Below, piece after piece: positions 8,648 through 18,145 of a DNA stretch of 64,000 nucleotides. The notes below the pieces were generated by a model. That model had not been told where the DNA came from. It did no database searches and saw nothing but the letters and a program-made list of their open reading frames with translations. The DNA lies in assembly GCA_022616555.1 (NCBI GenBank), contig JAKEEG010000075.1, positions 61,327-125,326 of the forward strand. Direction: 5' to 3'. The translations under genes were made by a program, and so were the position numbers. This DNA comes from Ignavibacteriota bacterium. GTDB lineage: Bacteria; Bacteroidota; Ignavibacteria; UBA10030. Each line of letters starts with the position of its first letter. Position 1 is the stretch's first letter.

Positions 8648-10993
8648 ATGACCACATCACAAAAAATAGGGTTCCGCCTCCGTTCGTCCCGGATCGGCAC
8701 GAAGATTGCTGTACCTTTCTCGCTGCTGATTGCGCTTATTGCTGCATTTGTGTATTTCTATCTGGCGCCCCGGTGGGAAGAGCAAAAGCTCGAAGCGTTC
8801 GAGAGTAAAGTCCGCACCATCGCCAACATCGCTGCGTACACTCTCAGCCCCGCCCTCGTGTTCGAAGACAGTGTGGGCATTCACGAGTCGCTCCTCAGTG
8901 TGCAACAGGAGAAAGACGTGGTGTTTCTCGCCGTCTATAACGCATCAGGAAAAATGCTCGATGGGCACAATGTCCAAGCCATGGATACCCTGCATCCGAA
9001 TTCCACTTTACCCGGAAGTCACATTATTAACGACGGTGCAATTTTTTGCTTTTCAACGCCTATTAGGGATCGTGACGTAGAAATCGGACAGCTCACGCTC
9101 GGGCTTTCCTTAAAAGATGTACAGGATGAAATCTTCGCGACTCAGCAAGCGTTCGCAGCGACCAGCATCTTAATTCTTCTCGTCGGTCTTATTGCTGTCG
9201 TGATGATTAACCGCGCGGTAGCAAAGCCTCTAGCCGAAATGGTGCGTACGGTTGAATCAATTGCAGGTGGCAACCTCGACCATCGCGCGCCGGTACTTGC
9301 GCATGATGAGGTCGGCAATCTCGCGAAATCGTTCAACATGATGGTCGACCGCTTACAGGCTGCTTACAATGAGCTTGAAGATGTCAACCGCAGCTTGGAA
9401 CACCGCGTGCAAGACCGCACGCGCGCGCTTCAACTCGAAATTAATGAACGCATACGCTCCGAAGGCGCTCTGCGAAAAAGTGAAGAACGGTACCGCAAAT
9501 TCTTCGAAGACGACCTCACGGGAGATTTCATCGCAACACCGGAGGGTATCTTGTTGGATTGCAATGCGGCATTTGCGCGAATGTTCGGCTTCGCCTCTGC
9601 TCACGACGCACTGGACAATAAGCTGGAGACATTCTTCCTGGAGCCATCGTCGTTCATTTCCTTGCTGGACGAGCTGCGGAAAGAGAAAAAGCTTGAGTAT
9701 CGCGAAGACGTGATGGTTACGCGCGACCGCGAGCTTGTGCACGTTGTACATAACATCGTGGGGTCGTTTAATGAACGGGGTGAGCTGACAGCATTCCGTG
9801 GCTACCTGTTCGACGATACAAAACGAAAACTGCTAGAACAGCAGCTTCTCCAGGCACAGAAAATGGAAAGCATTGGCGTGCTCGCCGGTGGAATAGCCCA
9901 CGACTTCAACAACATTCTCGGTATCATTCTCGGTTTTGCGCATCATGCCAACAGCACGGAGAAAAAATCCCCCGAGCTTTCGCACATACTTAGCTCGATT
10001 ATCAGCGCGAGCGAACGCGGCGCAGGGCTTGTCCGCCAGTTGCTGACGTTCGCCCGGCAGGCGGATATTCAGGTCGAGACCGTCCAAATCGAGCCGGTCG
10101 TCGAAGAGTTGGTGACGATGTGCCGGGAGACATTCCCACGAACCGTCCGCATCCTGACTGAGCTTGCCGTCGGCTTGCCCAGCATCAATGCCGACCCGAA
10201 TCAAATGCATCAGTTGTTTCTTAATCTGCTCCTGAATGCGCGCGACGCAATGCCGAACGGCGGCACTATTACCATCAAAGCCCACTTGCTGACCGGCGAG
10301 GAGCTGCGCACCACAGTTACGGAAGCAAAAGAAGAGCACTATATCCATCTCTCGATCAGCGACACCGGCTCCGGCATGAGCCGGGCAACGCGTGAGCGAA
10401 TCTTCGAGCCGTTCTTCACAACGAAAGAGCGCAATAAAGGGACGGGGCTTGGCCTCTCGGTCGTTTACGGTATCGTGAACTCGCACAGAGGTTTTATCGA
10501 CGTGGAAAGCGAGCAGGGCGTCGGGACAACCTTCCATATTCACCTTCCCGCACGTGTGCAACAGAAGGAAATCCCGGTCGTTGTCACTGAAGAAGGGTCT
10601 CACAATATCGGGGGAACGGAGACAATCCTCATCGTCGAAGACGAAGAAATGCTTCGAGACCTCCTCAAAACATTCCTCGAAGCGGAGGGCTACACCGTTC
10701 TAACGGCTGTTGATGGCGAAGACGGCGTGAAAACGTTCGCAAAGCACAAAGAACAGATCGCTCTCGTCCTCTCCGACATGGGCTTGCCCAAGCTCGGCGG
10801 ATGGGAAGCGTTCCAGCAGATGAAACTCTTAAAACCGAGCATCCGTGCCGTTCTCGCCAGCGGGTATTTCGACCTTCACTTAAAAGCTGAAATGGTAAAA
10901 GCCGGCGCGAAGGACTTCGTTCAGAAACCCTACGTTCCAAAGAAAATTTTACGTACAATCAGAATGGCGATTGACGATAACGCCTCGGTCTAG
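8648..10993 (+). CDS. Hybrid sensor histidine kinase / response regulator (HAMP-PAS-HisKA-HATPase-REC)
   Basis: A 781-residue inner-membrane protein. Order: TM helix (~25-45), periplasmic sensor (~45-170), second TM (~172-192), HAMP and coiled coil (~193-275), PAS (~280-395), HisKA with phospho-acceptor H418 in GGIAHDFNN, HATPase with the N box LLLNARDAM and G boxes DTGSGM and GTGLGLS, and a receiver domain with acidic EDE and phospho-acceptor D710 in LVLSDMG. It has no output domain, so a separate regulator or phosphotransfer protein must exist. The compact operon with a YfiR-like protein and TonB receptor suggests a signal passed from the outer membrane through the periplasm to this kinase; that link is inference. 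Confidence 0.92.
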   Translation: MTTSQKIGFRLRSSRIGTKIAVPFSLLIALIAAFVYFYLAPRWEEQKLEAFESKVRTIANIAAYTLSPALVFEDSVGIHESLLSVQQEKDVVFLAVYNASGKMLDGHNVQAMDTLHPNSTLPGSHIINDGAIFCFSTPIRDRDVEIGQLTLGLSLKDVQDEIFATQQAFAATSILILLVGLIAVVMINRAVAKPLAEMVRTVESIAGGNLDHRAPVLAHDEVGNLAKSFNMMVDRLQAAYNELEDVNRSLEHRVQDRTRALQLEINERIRSEGALRKSEERYRKFFEDDLTGDFIATPEGILLDCNAAFARMFGFASAHDALDNKLETFFLEPSSFISLLDELRKEKKLEYREDVMVTRDRELVHVVHNIVGSFNERGELTAFRGYLFDDTKRKLLEQQLLQAQKMESIGVLAGGIAHDFNNILGIILGFAHHANSTEKKSPELSHILSSIISASERGAGLVRQLLTFARQADIQVETVQIEPVVEELVTMCRETFPRTVRILTELAVGLPSINADPNQMHQLFLNLLLNARDAMPNGGTITIKAHLLTGEELRTTVTEAKEEHYIHLSISDTGSGMSRATRERIFEPFFTTKERNKGTGLGLSVVYGIVNSHRGFIDVESEQGVGTTFHIHLPARVQQKEIPVVVTEEGSHNIGGTETILIVEDEEMLRDLLKTFLEAEGYTVLTAVDGEDGVKTFAKHKEQIALVLSDMGLPKLGGWEAFQQMKLLKPSIRAVLASGYFDLHLKAEMVKAGAKDFVQKPYVPKKILRTIRMAIDDNASV

Positions 10994-11080
10994 CGACATG
11001 CTCGTTCAGTAGAGTTCTCCCCACTGTTGCACCTTCTCTGAAGCCTTGCTTTTCTTCTTCTTCTTGCCAATCTTTTAGGA

Positions 11081-11524
11081 ATGAGAAAACAAGCCAGCTT
11101 CTTTCTAAGTATCTGTGTGTTCGTCATTGCGCCGGCTGTGAACTTTTCCGCCTGCAGCCTTTCGCGGTTTGAAACCGGGGATGCAGCAGCGTCAAGCGAC
11201 CTGTGGATCCGGGAAGAAATCATTTTCGGGACCGATATACCAGACGGCGGAACCGTGAGCGACAACGACTGGCAACAATTTCTGGGTGAGATTGTCACTC
11301 CGCGCTTTCCCAACGGCTTTTCTATCCTCAGCGCACATGGACAATATCTCATGCAAGACGGAACGATTGTCCGCGAAAAGAGCTGGATACTGATACTCTA
11401 CTTACCTGCACATGGCATTGAAACGAATAAGGCAATCGATGAAATCATCTCGTCGTACAAACAACGTTTCAAACAGGAATCTGTGCTACGTTCGACAAGC
11501 CCGGCTCGAGTACAGTTTAAATAG
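11081..11524 (+). CDS. DUF3574 domain protein, probably exported
   Basis: A 147-residue protein with a hydrophobic leader (FFLSICVFVIAPAV) and a cysteine in NFSAC that could be a lipidation site, though the lipobox is poor. The mature part follows the DUF3574 pattern: IIFGTDIPDGGTVSDNDW, then TPRFPNGF, GQYLMQDG and REKSWILIL. The function of the family is not known to me. A short AGGA precedes ATG 11081. It stands about 90 bp after the kinase and is not clearly part of that operon. Confidence 0.75.
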   Translation: MRKQASFFLSICVFVIAPAVNFSACSLSRFETGDAAASSDLWIREEIIFGTDIPDGGTVSDNDWQQFLGEIVTPRFPNGFSILSAHGQYLMQDGTIVREKSWILILYLPAHGIETNKAIDEIISSYKQRFKQESVLRSTSPARVQFK

Positions 11525-11579
11525 AACATAGCTCTAAAATGAAATCAACGCCACTTTACACTGCGAAAACTTACTCCCC

Positions 11580-11613
11580 GTCCCCCTATCAGGGGAACCT
11601 ACCTGCCGGCAGG
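11580..11613. repeat. Short intergenic palindromes (CCCCTatcAGGGG and CCTGCCGGCAGG)
   Basis: Two small adjacent palindromes lie in the 168-bp gap before xdhC. The second, CCTGCCGGCAGG, recurs in a longer form at 62186-62205, so it belongs to a dispersed repeat type. No U-run follows, so terminator function is doubtful. Confidence 0.5.
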
Positions 11614-11692
11614 CTGGCGCGATGTTTTCTGTCGCAGGGGGTTTGTCTCTTAAAGTTAGTTTAGGTTTTCGACATAGGACTAATATTTGGCA

Positions 11693-12817
11693 ATGAAGGA
11701 ACTTCAAGACATCCTTTCCACTTGCGAAACACTAAAGCTCACCGGTAAGCAGGCAGCACTGGCAACCATCATGAAGACGCAGGGCTCAACCTACCGCCGA
11801 GCCGGAGCGAGAATGCTCGTCACCGATACCGGAACAACCATCGGCACGGTAAGCGGCGGATGTCTTGAAACCGACATCGCAGAAAAATGTAAGCAAGTCT
11901 TCGCCTCGGGTGAGCCGATCATAGCAGTATACGATATGACCACCGATGAAGACGCCGCGTGGGGACTTAACCAAGGCTGCAACGGCGTCATCCATCTGCT
12001 CTTGGAACCACTTAAAGAAAAAGATTCTCATTTGGATTTTCTTACTACCTGCCTGAACACACGAACGCCCGGAGCTATAGCAACCGTATTTCGCGTCGAG
12101 GGTGAGTTAAAAGCGTACGTCGGGACTCGCGTTCTCCTCAACGAAAACGGTAGTGTGCAGGAAAATATCCAAAACCCTGTTCTCTCGGCTGCACTTCTAG
12201 AAGATTGTCAGTCTGCTTTACGCGATGGCAAATCGCGTGCGAAAGAATACCGGTTCACGGAAGGCGTCGTTGAAGCGTTAATCGAAGCCGTTCAACCACC
12301 TGTCCCTCTCTTCATTTTTGGCGGCGGGTATGACGCGATTCCGGTTTCTCGTTTTGCAAAGGAGCTCGGATGGGAAGTTACTCTTGTGGATCACCGCCCA
12401 GCGTTCGCGTCAAAGGAACGCTTTCCGTCTGCGGATTCGGTTATTCTTGCCCGTCCGGAAGAGGTTGCCGCGAAAATTACCATCGACAGGCACTCGGTAG
12501 CCGTTATCATGACGCACAATTTTGGCCACGATCTTGAGCTGCTCAAGGTTTTGCTTCCCTCTTCTGCTCGATATGTCGGTTTGCTCGGTCCCTCGATGAG
12601 AACAGAACGTTTACTCAAGAACCTCCACCACAGCGGCTACACTCCGGCCGAAAGCGAACTCGCGCGCCTCCACGCCCCAATCGGCATCGATATTGGCGCT
12701 GACTCTCCTGAGGAAATCGCTCTCGCCATACTCGCAGAAATTCAGGCAGTATTGACAAAACGAGGCGGCGGATTTCTCAAGGACTCTTCTTCCCCGATCC
12801 ATAGTCCTACAAAATAG
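11693..12817 (+). CDS. xdhC: XdhC/CoxI family molybdenum hydroxylase maturation factor
   Basis: A 374-residue cytoplasmic protein. The N-terminal XdhC/CoxI domain carries GSTYRRAGARMLV and GTVSGGCLE; the C-terminal Rossmann-like domain (~200-345) carries FIFGGGYDAIPVSRFAKELGW and VDHRP. XdhC proteins bind molybdenum cofactor and help sulfurate and insert it into xanthine dehydrogenase-type enzymes. ATG 11693 is preferred over TTG 11687. A MobA-like transferase lies 3.5 kb downstream, the usual companion, but no hydroxylase subunit is in the window. The second glycine-rich residue pattern is GGGYDA rather than the commoner GAGHDA. Confidence 0.87.
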   Translation: MKELQDILSTCETLKLTGKQAALATIMKTQGSTYRRAGARMLVTDTGTTIGTVSGGCLETDIAEKCKQVFASGEPIIAVYDMTTDEDAAWGLNQGCNGVIHLLLEPLKEKDSHLDFLTTCLNTRTPGAIATVFRVEGELKAYVGTRVLLNENGSVQENIQNPVLSAALLEDCQSALRDGKSRAKEYRFTEGVVEALIEAVQPPVPLFIFGGGYDAIPVSRFAKELGWEVTLVDHRPAFASKERFPSADSVILARPEEVAAKITIDRHSVAVIMTHNFGHDLELLKVLLPSSARYVGLLGPSMRTERLLKNLHHSGYTPAESELARLHAPIGIDIGADSPEEIALAILAEIQAVLTKRGGGFLKDSSSPIHSPTK

Positions 12818-12931
12818 TTTCCACACTTTTTTCACTTGCCGTTTCAAACTTCAGCGTGTATATTTGTCCCCCGAAGAATCTCCCCCACACAGTTGTCATC
12901 AATAAGTTTAGATAAGAAGGAGTCGAACTAT

Positions 12932-14179
12932 ATGAAACGCGTCCTCAAGGTACTCGGCTGGCTTGTGGGTATCGTCATTGTGCTCATTGGCGGACTCGTG
13001 GTATTTATTAACGCAACGTGGGACAACCCACACGAGCGTGCCGCCTCCACGCGAATGGCATCGATGGATTCGGCAACCATCTCGCGTGGTGAATTCCTCT
13101 TTAAGTACGGCAATACGTGCTGGGGGTGCCATTCTGCTACCCCGCATCCCGACGCTCCGCCGAGCGGAGGAAGGCCGTTTGATTTGACAAACGTCGGGCC
13201 AGGCTTCGGGATGTTCTACACACCAAACATCACACCGGACAATGAAACCGGCATTGGCAGCTGGACAGATGGTGAAATTGTTCGCGCAATTCGCGAGGGC
13301 ATTCGCCACGATGGAAAACCCTTGTTCCCCCTTATGCCGATGGCAACGCTGAAAGGGCTTTCCGATGACGACGTGTTCGCCATTGTATCATACCTCCGCA
13401 GTATTCCACCGGTAAACAATAAAGTAACGCCGCATGATATCCGCTTCCCGACAAAAATGCTTTTTGCGCTCGGCGTTGTCGGTCCCGAGCCGCCGATCAC
13501 TGAGCCTATCCCGACCCCCGCGCGCAGCGTCACTCCCGAATACGGCCAGTATCTCGCAAAGCACGCCGCACTGTGCTCGGATTGCCATACCCCGCGTAAT
13601 CTGAACGACGGGTCATTTTACTTTGACAGTCTCTTCGCCGGAAGTTCAATCAGTTTCGGACAGATAGAAGGCGACCCGATCTGGGCATATGCGACAAACA
13701 TTACTCCTGATGCGGAAACGGGGATTGGCAATTGGACAGAAGAACAATTTCTGCTTGCCGTGCGAACGGGCACACGGCCGGACGGACGCGTGCTCGTCAC
13801 CCACATGCCCTATGCCGAGTACGGTCTTTGGGATGAAGACGACCTGCGCGCAATTTATCTTTACTTGAAATCCGTACCGCCAATCAAACGTACCGCTCCG
13901 CCTGTGCATCAAACTGAACAGATCACACAAAACAGTGGCATCGAGAGAGGTAAAGCCATTTTCTCAATGCGATGCCGGGCGTGTCATGGCGAAAACGGAA
14001 CAGGAGCCCCAGCAACAAATGCCAAAATGTCGGAGCTGGCGCCCACTATTGATGATAAGACGCTGAAGGAATTCATCAGCGCCGGGCAAGTCAGCTTACG
14101 AATGCCCGGGTTTGGAAAGACTCTCTCAGATGAAGAGATGAACGACGTGATCGCATTCATCCGTTCGTGGCAGCAATAG
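12932..14179 (+). CDS. Membrane-anchored tri-haem cytochrome c
   Basis: A 415-residue protein starting at ATG 12932 with AGAAGGAG 9 nt upstream. An N-terminal TM helix (LGWLVGIVIVLIGGLVVFI) anchors a periplasmic part with three haem-c sites: CWGCH (C63/C66/H67), CSDCH (C215/C218/H219) and CRACH (C348/C351/H352). Each of the first two domains also has the NITPD-x-ETGIG(S/N)W-T segment, typical of the cytochrome subunits that accept electrons from alcohol, aldehyde or isoquinoline dehydrogenases. Lying next to xdhC, it may be the electron acceptor for a periplasmic molybdenum hydroxylase encoded elsewhere; that is inference. The three-haem layout is secure. Confidence 0.9.
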   Translation: MKRVLKVLGWLVGIVIVLIGGLVVFINATWDNPHERAASTRMASMDSATISRGEFLFKYGNTCWGCHSATPHPDAPPSGGRPFDLTNVGPGFGMFYTPNITPDNETGIGSWTDGEIVRAIREGIRHDGKPLFPLMPMATLKGLSDDDVFAIVSYLRSIPPVNNKVTPHDIRFPTKMLFALGVVGPEPPITEPIPTPARSVTPEYGQYLAKHAALCSDCHTPRNLNDGSFYFDSLFAGSSISFGQIEGDPIWAYATNITPDAETGIGNWTEEQFLLAVRTGTRPDGRVLVTHMPYAEYGLWDEDDLRAIYLYLKSVPPIKRTAPPVHQTEQITQNSGIERGKAIFSMRCRACHGENGTGAPATNAKMSELAPTIDDKTLKEFISAGQVSLRMPGFGKTLSDEEMNDVIAFIRSWQQ

Positions 14180-14197
14180 TATTTGTCCTGAGTATAC

Positions 14198-14233
14198 CCC
14201 CCGTATCAGTTGTGCGATACGGGGGATTTTTTA
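14198..14233 (+). terminator. Intrinsic terminator after the cytochrome c gene
   Basis: A perfect 10-bp stem (CCCCCGTATC / GATACGGGGG) with an 8-nt loop is followed by ATTTTTTAT. It lies 19 bp after the stop codon and separates the cytochrome from the downstream peptidase. Confidence 0.9.
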
Positions 14234-14388
14234 TGCGCCAGATAATCGGCTTTTTCCCTTGCCGTTCGAGCAATCCACCCGTACATTCTTCTTAAATATC
14301 TAACTAACTGAAACACTCTATGCCTAGTTCCGTAAACTTAAGACAGCCATTGAACGAATTCACTTACCATTCAGACGAAGGGGGATTC

Positions 14389-16275
14389 ATGCACCCGTTG
14401 ACGACTATTTCACTCTCTATTCTCGCCTTTTCAATAGTAGAAGGGCAAACGGCGTTTGCACAGGACCAGGACAGGAGTAAAATTTCTGATAAGTACAAAT
14501 GGGACCTCACACACATTTTTAAATCTGACGATGAATGGAAAGCGGCACGCGAAAAGCTCGTTGCCGGAATCCCTAACATCGAGCAATACAAAGGAAAGCT
14601 CGGTTCCTCTTCGCAACAACTGCTCGGCTGCCTTGAGCTCACCACAAACATGACAAAGGAATTCTACCGGCTCTATAGTTATGCGAGTATGAATTCCGAC
14701 CAAGATACGCGCGACTCCAAATACCTCGGCATGCAGCAGGAGATGAGCCAAATCGGCTCAAACTTTAGCGCGGCTGCGGCGTTCATCGAACCGGAGATCC
14801 TCAAGATTGAGCGCTCGACCATCGACGGCTTCCTGAAAAGCGAGCCGAAACTCGGTATCTACAAGCATTACCTCGACGACATCCTGCGACGCAAGGCGCA
14901 CACAGGCACAGAGGGCGAAGAAAAAATCATCGCGGACGCCAGCCTGATGGCGGGCGGAGCCCAAAATATTTATAGCATCTTCTCCGATGCTGATTTCCCA
15001 TTCGCAGAAGTCACACTCAGCGACGGGAAAGCCGTCAAACTCTCGAAGGCGAATTTCAGCCTGCACCGCGCATCGACCAATCGCGATGACCGCAAAAAAG
15101 TCTTCGCCGCATTCTTCGGCAAACTTAATGACTACCGCCGGACATTTGGCACGCAATTGGACGCTGAGGTGAAAAAGAATATGTTCTACACCCGCGCGCG
15201 GAAATACAAAACTGCGCTCGAGAACGCCTTGGACGCGAACAATATCCCTGTCGAAGTGTACCACAGCCTCGTCAAAAACGTTAATGCGAACATCGGGACA
15301 TTCCACCGCTATCTGAATCTCCGGAAGCGCATCTTAGGCGTTAGCGAATTGCATTATTACGACCTGTATGCTCCACTCCTGAACGACGTGGATTTAAAAT
15401 ACTCTTATGACGATGGACAAAAGCTCGTCATTACCTCCCTCGACCCGCTCGGTAAAGACTACGTGGATGTCATACGTAAAGCATTTAACGACCGCTGGCT
15501 GGATGTATATCCGACCGAGGGCAAGCGCTCAGGAGCATACTCCAACGGTTCGGTGTACGACATTCACCCCTATATGCTGCTCAATTACAATGGCAAGTAC
15601 GATGACGTGAGCACGTTAACGCACGAGCTGGGACACACGATGCAGAGCTATCTCTCCAACAAAAATCAGCCGTTCGCGACCGCCAACTACCCGATCTTTG
15701 TGGCGGAAGTGGCGTCGACATTCAACGAAGCATTGTTGATCGACTACATGCTCAAGACCATCAAAGACGACAATGTGCGGCTCTCGTTGCTCGGCAGCTT
15801 CCTCGAAAACATTAAAGGCACGGTCTTCCGTCAGACACAGTTTGCCGAGTTCGAGCTCCGCACACACGAGATGGCAGAGCGCGGCGAAGCATTAACAGGC
15901 GATGCGCTCAACGAACTCTACAAAGACATCGTCCGGAAGTATTATGGCCACGATAAAGGCGTGTGCATTGTTGATGACGAGATCAATGCCGAGTGGGCAT
16001 ATATTCCGCACTTCTATTATAATTTCTACGTCTATCAATACGCTACATCATTTACGGCATCAGCTGCGCTCTCGGAACAGGTGATTGCCGGCGATAAGAC
16101 GGCGACGAAGAAGTACCTCGACTTCCTCTCTGCGGGCGGCTCGGATTATCCCATCGAACTGCTCAAGAAAGCCGGCGTCGATATGACAACCGACGCTCCG
16201 TTCGAGCTGACAATGAAAAAAATGAACCGCGTGATGGACGAGATGGAGAAGATTTTAGATAGAATGAAGAAATAA
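14389..16275 (+). CDS. pepF: Exported M3 family oligoendopeptidase F
   Basis: A 628-residue metallopeptidase. GAAGGGGG lies before ATG 14389; from there a signal peptide runs to about TAFAQ, whereas the upstream start at 14320 adds a non-signal stretch. The M3 zinc site HELGHTMQSY has ligands H412 and H416 and catalytic E413, with a downstream glutamate in FVAEVASTFNE as third ligand. The order oligoendopeptidase N domain, then catalytic domain, matches PepF in length (~600). Most PepF enzymes are cytosolic and cut short peptides; the leader suggests this one works in the periplasm. It has terminators on both sides and so is a single-gene unit. Confidence 0.92.
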   Translation: MHPLTTISLSILAFSIVEGQTAFAQDQDRSKISDKYKWDLTHIFKSDDEWKAAREKLVAGIPNIEQYKGKLGSSSQQLLGCLELTTNMTKEFYRLYSYASMNSDQDTRDSKYLGMQQEMSQIGSNFSAAAAFIEPEILKIERSTIDGFLKSEPKLGIYKHYLDDILRRKAHTGTEGEEKIIADASLMAGGAQNIYSIFSDADFPFAEVTLSDGKAVKLSKANFSLHRASTNRDDRKKVFAAFFGKLNDYRRTFGTQLDAEVKKNMFYTRARKYKTALENALDANNIPVEVYHSLVKNVNANIGTFHRYLNLRKRILGVSELHYYDLYAPLLNDVDLKYSYDDGQKLVITSLDPLGKDYVDVIRKAFNDRWLDVYPTEGKRSGAYSNGSVYDIHPYMLLNYNGKYDDVSTLTHELGHTMQSYLSNKNQPFATANYPIFVAEVASTFNEALLIDYMLKTIKDDNVRLSLLGSFLENIKGTVFRQTQFAEFELRTHEMAERGEALTGDALNELYKDIVRKYYGHDKGVCIVDDEINAEWAYIPHFYYNFYVYQYATSFTASAALSEQVIAGDKTATKKYLDFLSAGGSDYPIELLKKAGVDMTTDAPFELTMKKMNRVMDEMEKILDRMKK

Positions 16276-16285
16276 ATGACAGACT

Positions 16286-16320
16286 GCAGGCGAGGATATA
16301 CATCCTCGCCTGCTCGTTTT
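16286..16320 (+). terminator. Intrinsic terminator after the M3 peptidase
   Basis: Stem GCAGGCGAGGA / TCCTCGCCTGC with a 6-nt loop is followed by TCGTTTT. It ends immediately before ATG 16321, so the next gene must be read from a leaderless transcript, by read-through, or from a promoter inside the hairpin region. Confidence 0.85.
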
Positions 16321-16905
16321 ATGCCCCACCACATTGCCATCATACTCCTCGCCGCCGGCGGTTCTTCACGATTCGGCTCCCCGAAACAGCTTGCCCCATT
16401 CAAAGGAACGACACTCCTCCGCCACATTACGCAGGTTGCGCTTCAATCGAACGCTGCATTCGTGTCCGTTGTCCTTGGTGCAGAAGTAGAGCGGATGAAA
16501 GCAGAATTGTCGGAACTACCGGTTCAATTCGTCGTCAACGCACAATGGCAAGATGGCATCGGTTTATCTATAGGCGAGGGAATTCGCAGTCTGCCGAAGG
16601 CAACTGACGCCGCCCTTATTCTGCTGGGCGACCAGCCGCTTATCACTGTTGAATTACTCAACTCCATTATCGAGAAATACATCACGACCGGTAAGCCGAT
16701 TGTTGCGTCCGCATACTCGAATACGCTCGGCGTCCCCGCTCTGTTTGCGCGGTCACTTTTTCCAGAGTTGCTTTTACTCCGAGACGACAAAGGCGCGAAA
16801 GCTGTAATCCATAATCATCATGACGATGCTATACGCATAGTCTTTCCGGCTGGTTCTGTTGATATTGATTCTCCAGACGATTTACCTCAGACCGGCCCAC
16901 AATGA
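16321..16905 (+). CDS. MobA-like nucleotidyltransferase (molybdenum cofactor cytidylyl/guanylyltransferase family)
   Basis: A 194-residue protein with the NTP-transferase signature LLAAGGSSRFGSPKQL at residues ~9-24 and the metal-binding motif ILLGDQP, then SPDDL near the end. This subgroup (MocA/MobA-like) attaches CMP or GMP to molybdopterin, mostly for xanthine dehydrogenase-type enzymes. XdhC 3.5 kb upstream agrees with that. ATG 16321 directly follows a terminator T-run and has no Shine-Dalgarno sequence; an upstream frame to 16276 would run through the hairpin and is rejected. Confidence 0.85.
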   Translation: MPHHIAIILLAAGGSSRFGSPKQLAPFKGTTLLRHITQVALQSNAAFVSVVLGAEVERMKAELSELPVQFVVNAQWQDGIGLSIGEGIRSLPKATDAALILLGDQPLITVELLNSIIEKYITTGKPIVASAYSNTLGVPALFARSLFPELLLLRDDKGAKAVIHNHHDDAIRIVFPAGSVDIDSPDDLPQTGPQ

Positions 16906-17053
16906 CCAAATGGTTCAATGACTCAATAATTCAATCCCTTTCGCTCTCCGTTCGCCGGTACCCAACCACAACCCGCCGAAAAGCATGTAACATTTCCACA
17001 ACTGCGCTGTATCTTGGAGTAGCACATTACACTACTTCACTTCCGGAGGTGCT

Positions 17054-17431
17054 ATGAGCAGAGCAACAAAGCGCAAGATACGCAATGACATTGTCTTTGG
17101 AATTTTACTCTTCTTGTTCGGAACATTGATTTTGCTGGACAATGTCAATATTATCGAAGCGGGCTCAGTGTGGGGTTACTGGCCGCTGATCATGATTGTC
17201 ATCGGCGTTAACAAAATTCTTAGTTCGGGAAGCCAGAAAGAAACCACTGAAGGCATCTGGCTCTTATTTCTCGGGCTTTGGTTCTTTGTCTCCATTCAGC
17301 ATTTTTTTGGGTTAGGATTTTGGGACACCTGGCCGATGTTGCTCATCGGGTGGGGTGTAAGCGAAATTTGGAAAGCCTTGCCGCAACGCTCTGAGAATAC
17401 TCTCGCAAAGGAGAATCACAATGCAAACTAA
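17054..17431 (+). CDS. Small membrane protein, LiaI/LiaF-like transmembrane region
   Basis: A 125-residue protein preceded by GGAGG. It has two repeated units, each a pair of short hydrophobic segments with the pattern (F/L)xGxxxLLDN...WPLIMIVIGVNKI and WDTWPMLLIGWGVSEIW. This is the LiaF N-terminal (DUF5668-like) fold, found in cell-envelope stress proteins. It overlaps the next gene by 11 bp, so the two are translationally coupled. It is the first gene of a four-gene operon ending in a LytS/LytR pair. Confidence 0.75.
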   Translation: MSRATKRKIRNDIVFGILLFLFGTLILLDNVNIIEAGSVWGYWPLIMIVIGVNKILSSGSQKETTEGIWLLFLGLWFFVSIQHFFGLGFWDTWPMLLIGWGVSEIWKALPQRSENTLAKENHNAN

Positions 17432-18134
17432 ACCGAAATTTGGTTTCTCACCGCAACTGGTGATGGGACTCATTATCGTCATCATCGGCACGCTCTTCAT
17501 GCTAGGGAACTTTGAAATTCTGGAGGCGCGCGAGTACCTGCGTTACTGGCCGGTGCTGTTGATTGCACTCGGTATATCCAAGCTGGTCTATAGTGAACAC
17601 GGAGGGAAGCTGTTCGGATTTCTCCTGACCGTTGGCGGAGCGCTTCTCCTGCTTGACCGGCTCTACGTTATCGATTTTCGCTGGTCGCATTTCTGGCCGC
17701 TCATTCTCATCGGCTTCGGTGGCAGCATGCTCTGGAACGCCATGAAGCGCCGGACGGGTGGCGGCACATTGTTTGCCGGATGGAGCGAACCGAAAGAGAC
17801 GAATTCCACAATCAGCCACATCGCGGTGATGGCGGGCATTGAGGGCAGCAATACGTCACAGGATTTTCGCGGCGGAGAGCTTACTGCCGTTATGGGTGGC
17901 ATGGAAATAGACCTTCGTCAAGCGGTAATCAAAGACGGAGATGCAGTCATTGAAATTTTTGCCATGTGGGGAGGCATTGAATTGAGGGTGCCAAAAGAAT
18001 GGACTGTTGTCATCGAAGGAGTGCCCATCATGGGAGCATTCGAAGACACCACGCAGCCTCCCAAAGGGGGGTCTACGCAACGGCTCATCATCAAGGGTAC
18101 TGTCGTCATGGGCGGCGCAGAGATTAAGAATTAA
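17421..18134 (+). CDS. LiaF-like protein (membrane region plus cell-wall-active-antibiotics response domain)
   Basis: A 237-residue protein. Residues ~10-110 are hydrophobic LiaF-type hairpins (WPVLLIALGISKL, FWPLILIGFGGSMLW). Residues ~130-237 form a beta-helical domain like the C-terminus of LiaF/VraT (HIAVMAG, FRGGELTAVMGGMEIDLRQA, IEIFAMWGGIELRVP, TVVMGGAEIKN). In Firmicutes LiaF holds a sensor kinase inactive until the wall is damaged. The next two genes are a sensor kinase and its regulator, so a similar role is reasonable, by analogy only. Confidence 0.82.
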   Translation: MQTKPKFGFSPQLVMGLIIVIIGTLFMLGNFEILEAREYLRYWPVLLIALGISKLVYSEHGGKLFGFLLTVGGALLLLDRLYVIDFRWSHFWPLILIGFGGSMLWNAMKRRTGGGTLFAGWSEPKETNSTISHIAVMAGIEGSNTSQDFRGGELTAVMGGMEIDLRQAVIKDGDAVIEIFAMWGGIELRVPKEWTVVIEGVPIMGAFEDTTQPPKGGSTQRLIIKGTVVMGGAEIKN

Positions 18135-18145
18135 CAAACTGTACA

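Noticed and set aside
9833..10603. 256-residue open frame on the minus strand within the histidine kinase gene
   Set aside because: It is antisense to conserved kinase motifs, has no ribosome site and no protein-like pattern.
14320..14388. Earlier start for the M3 peptidase at 14320
   Set aside because: It would bury the signal peptide behind 23 polar residues; ATG 14389 has a strong ribosome site.
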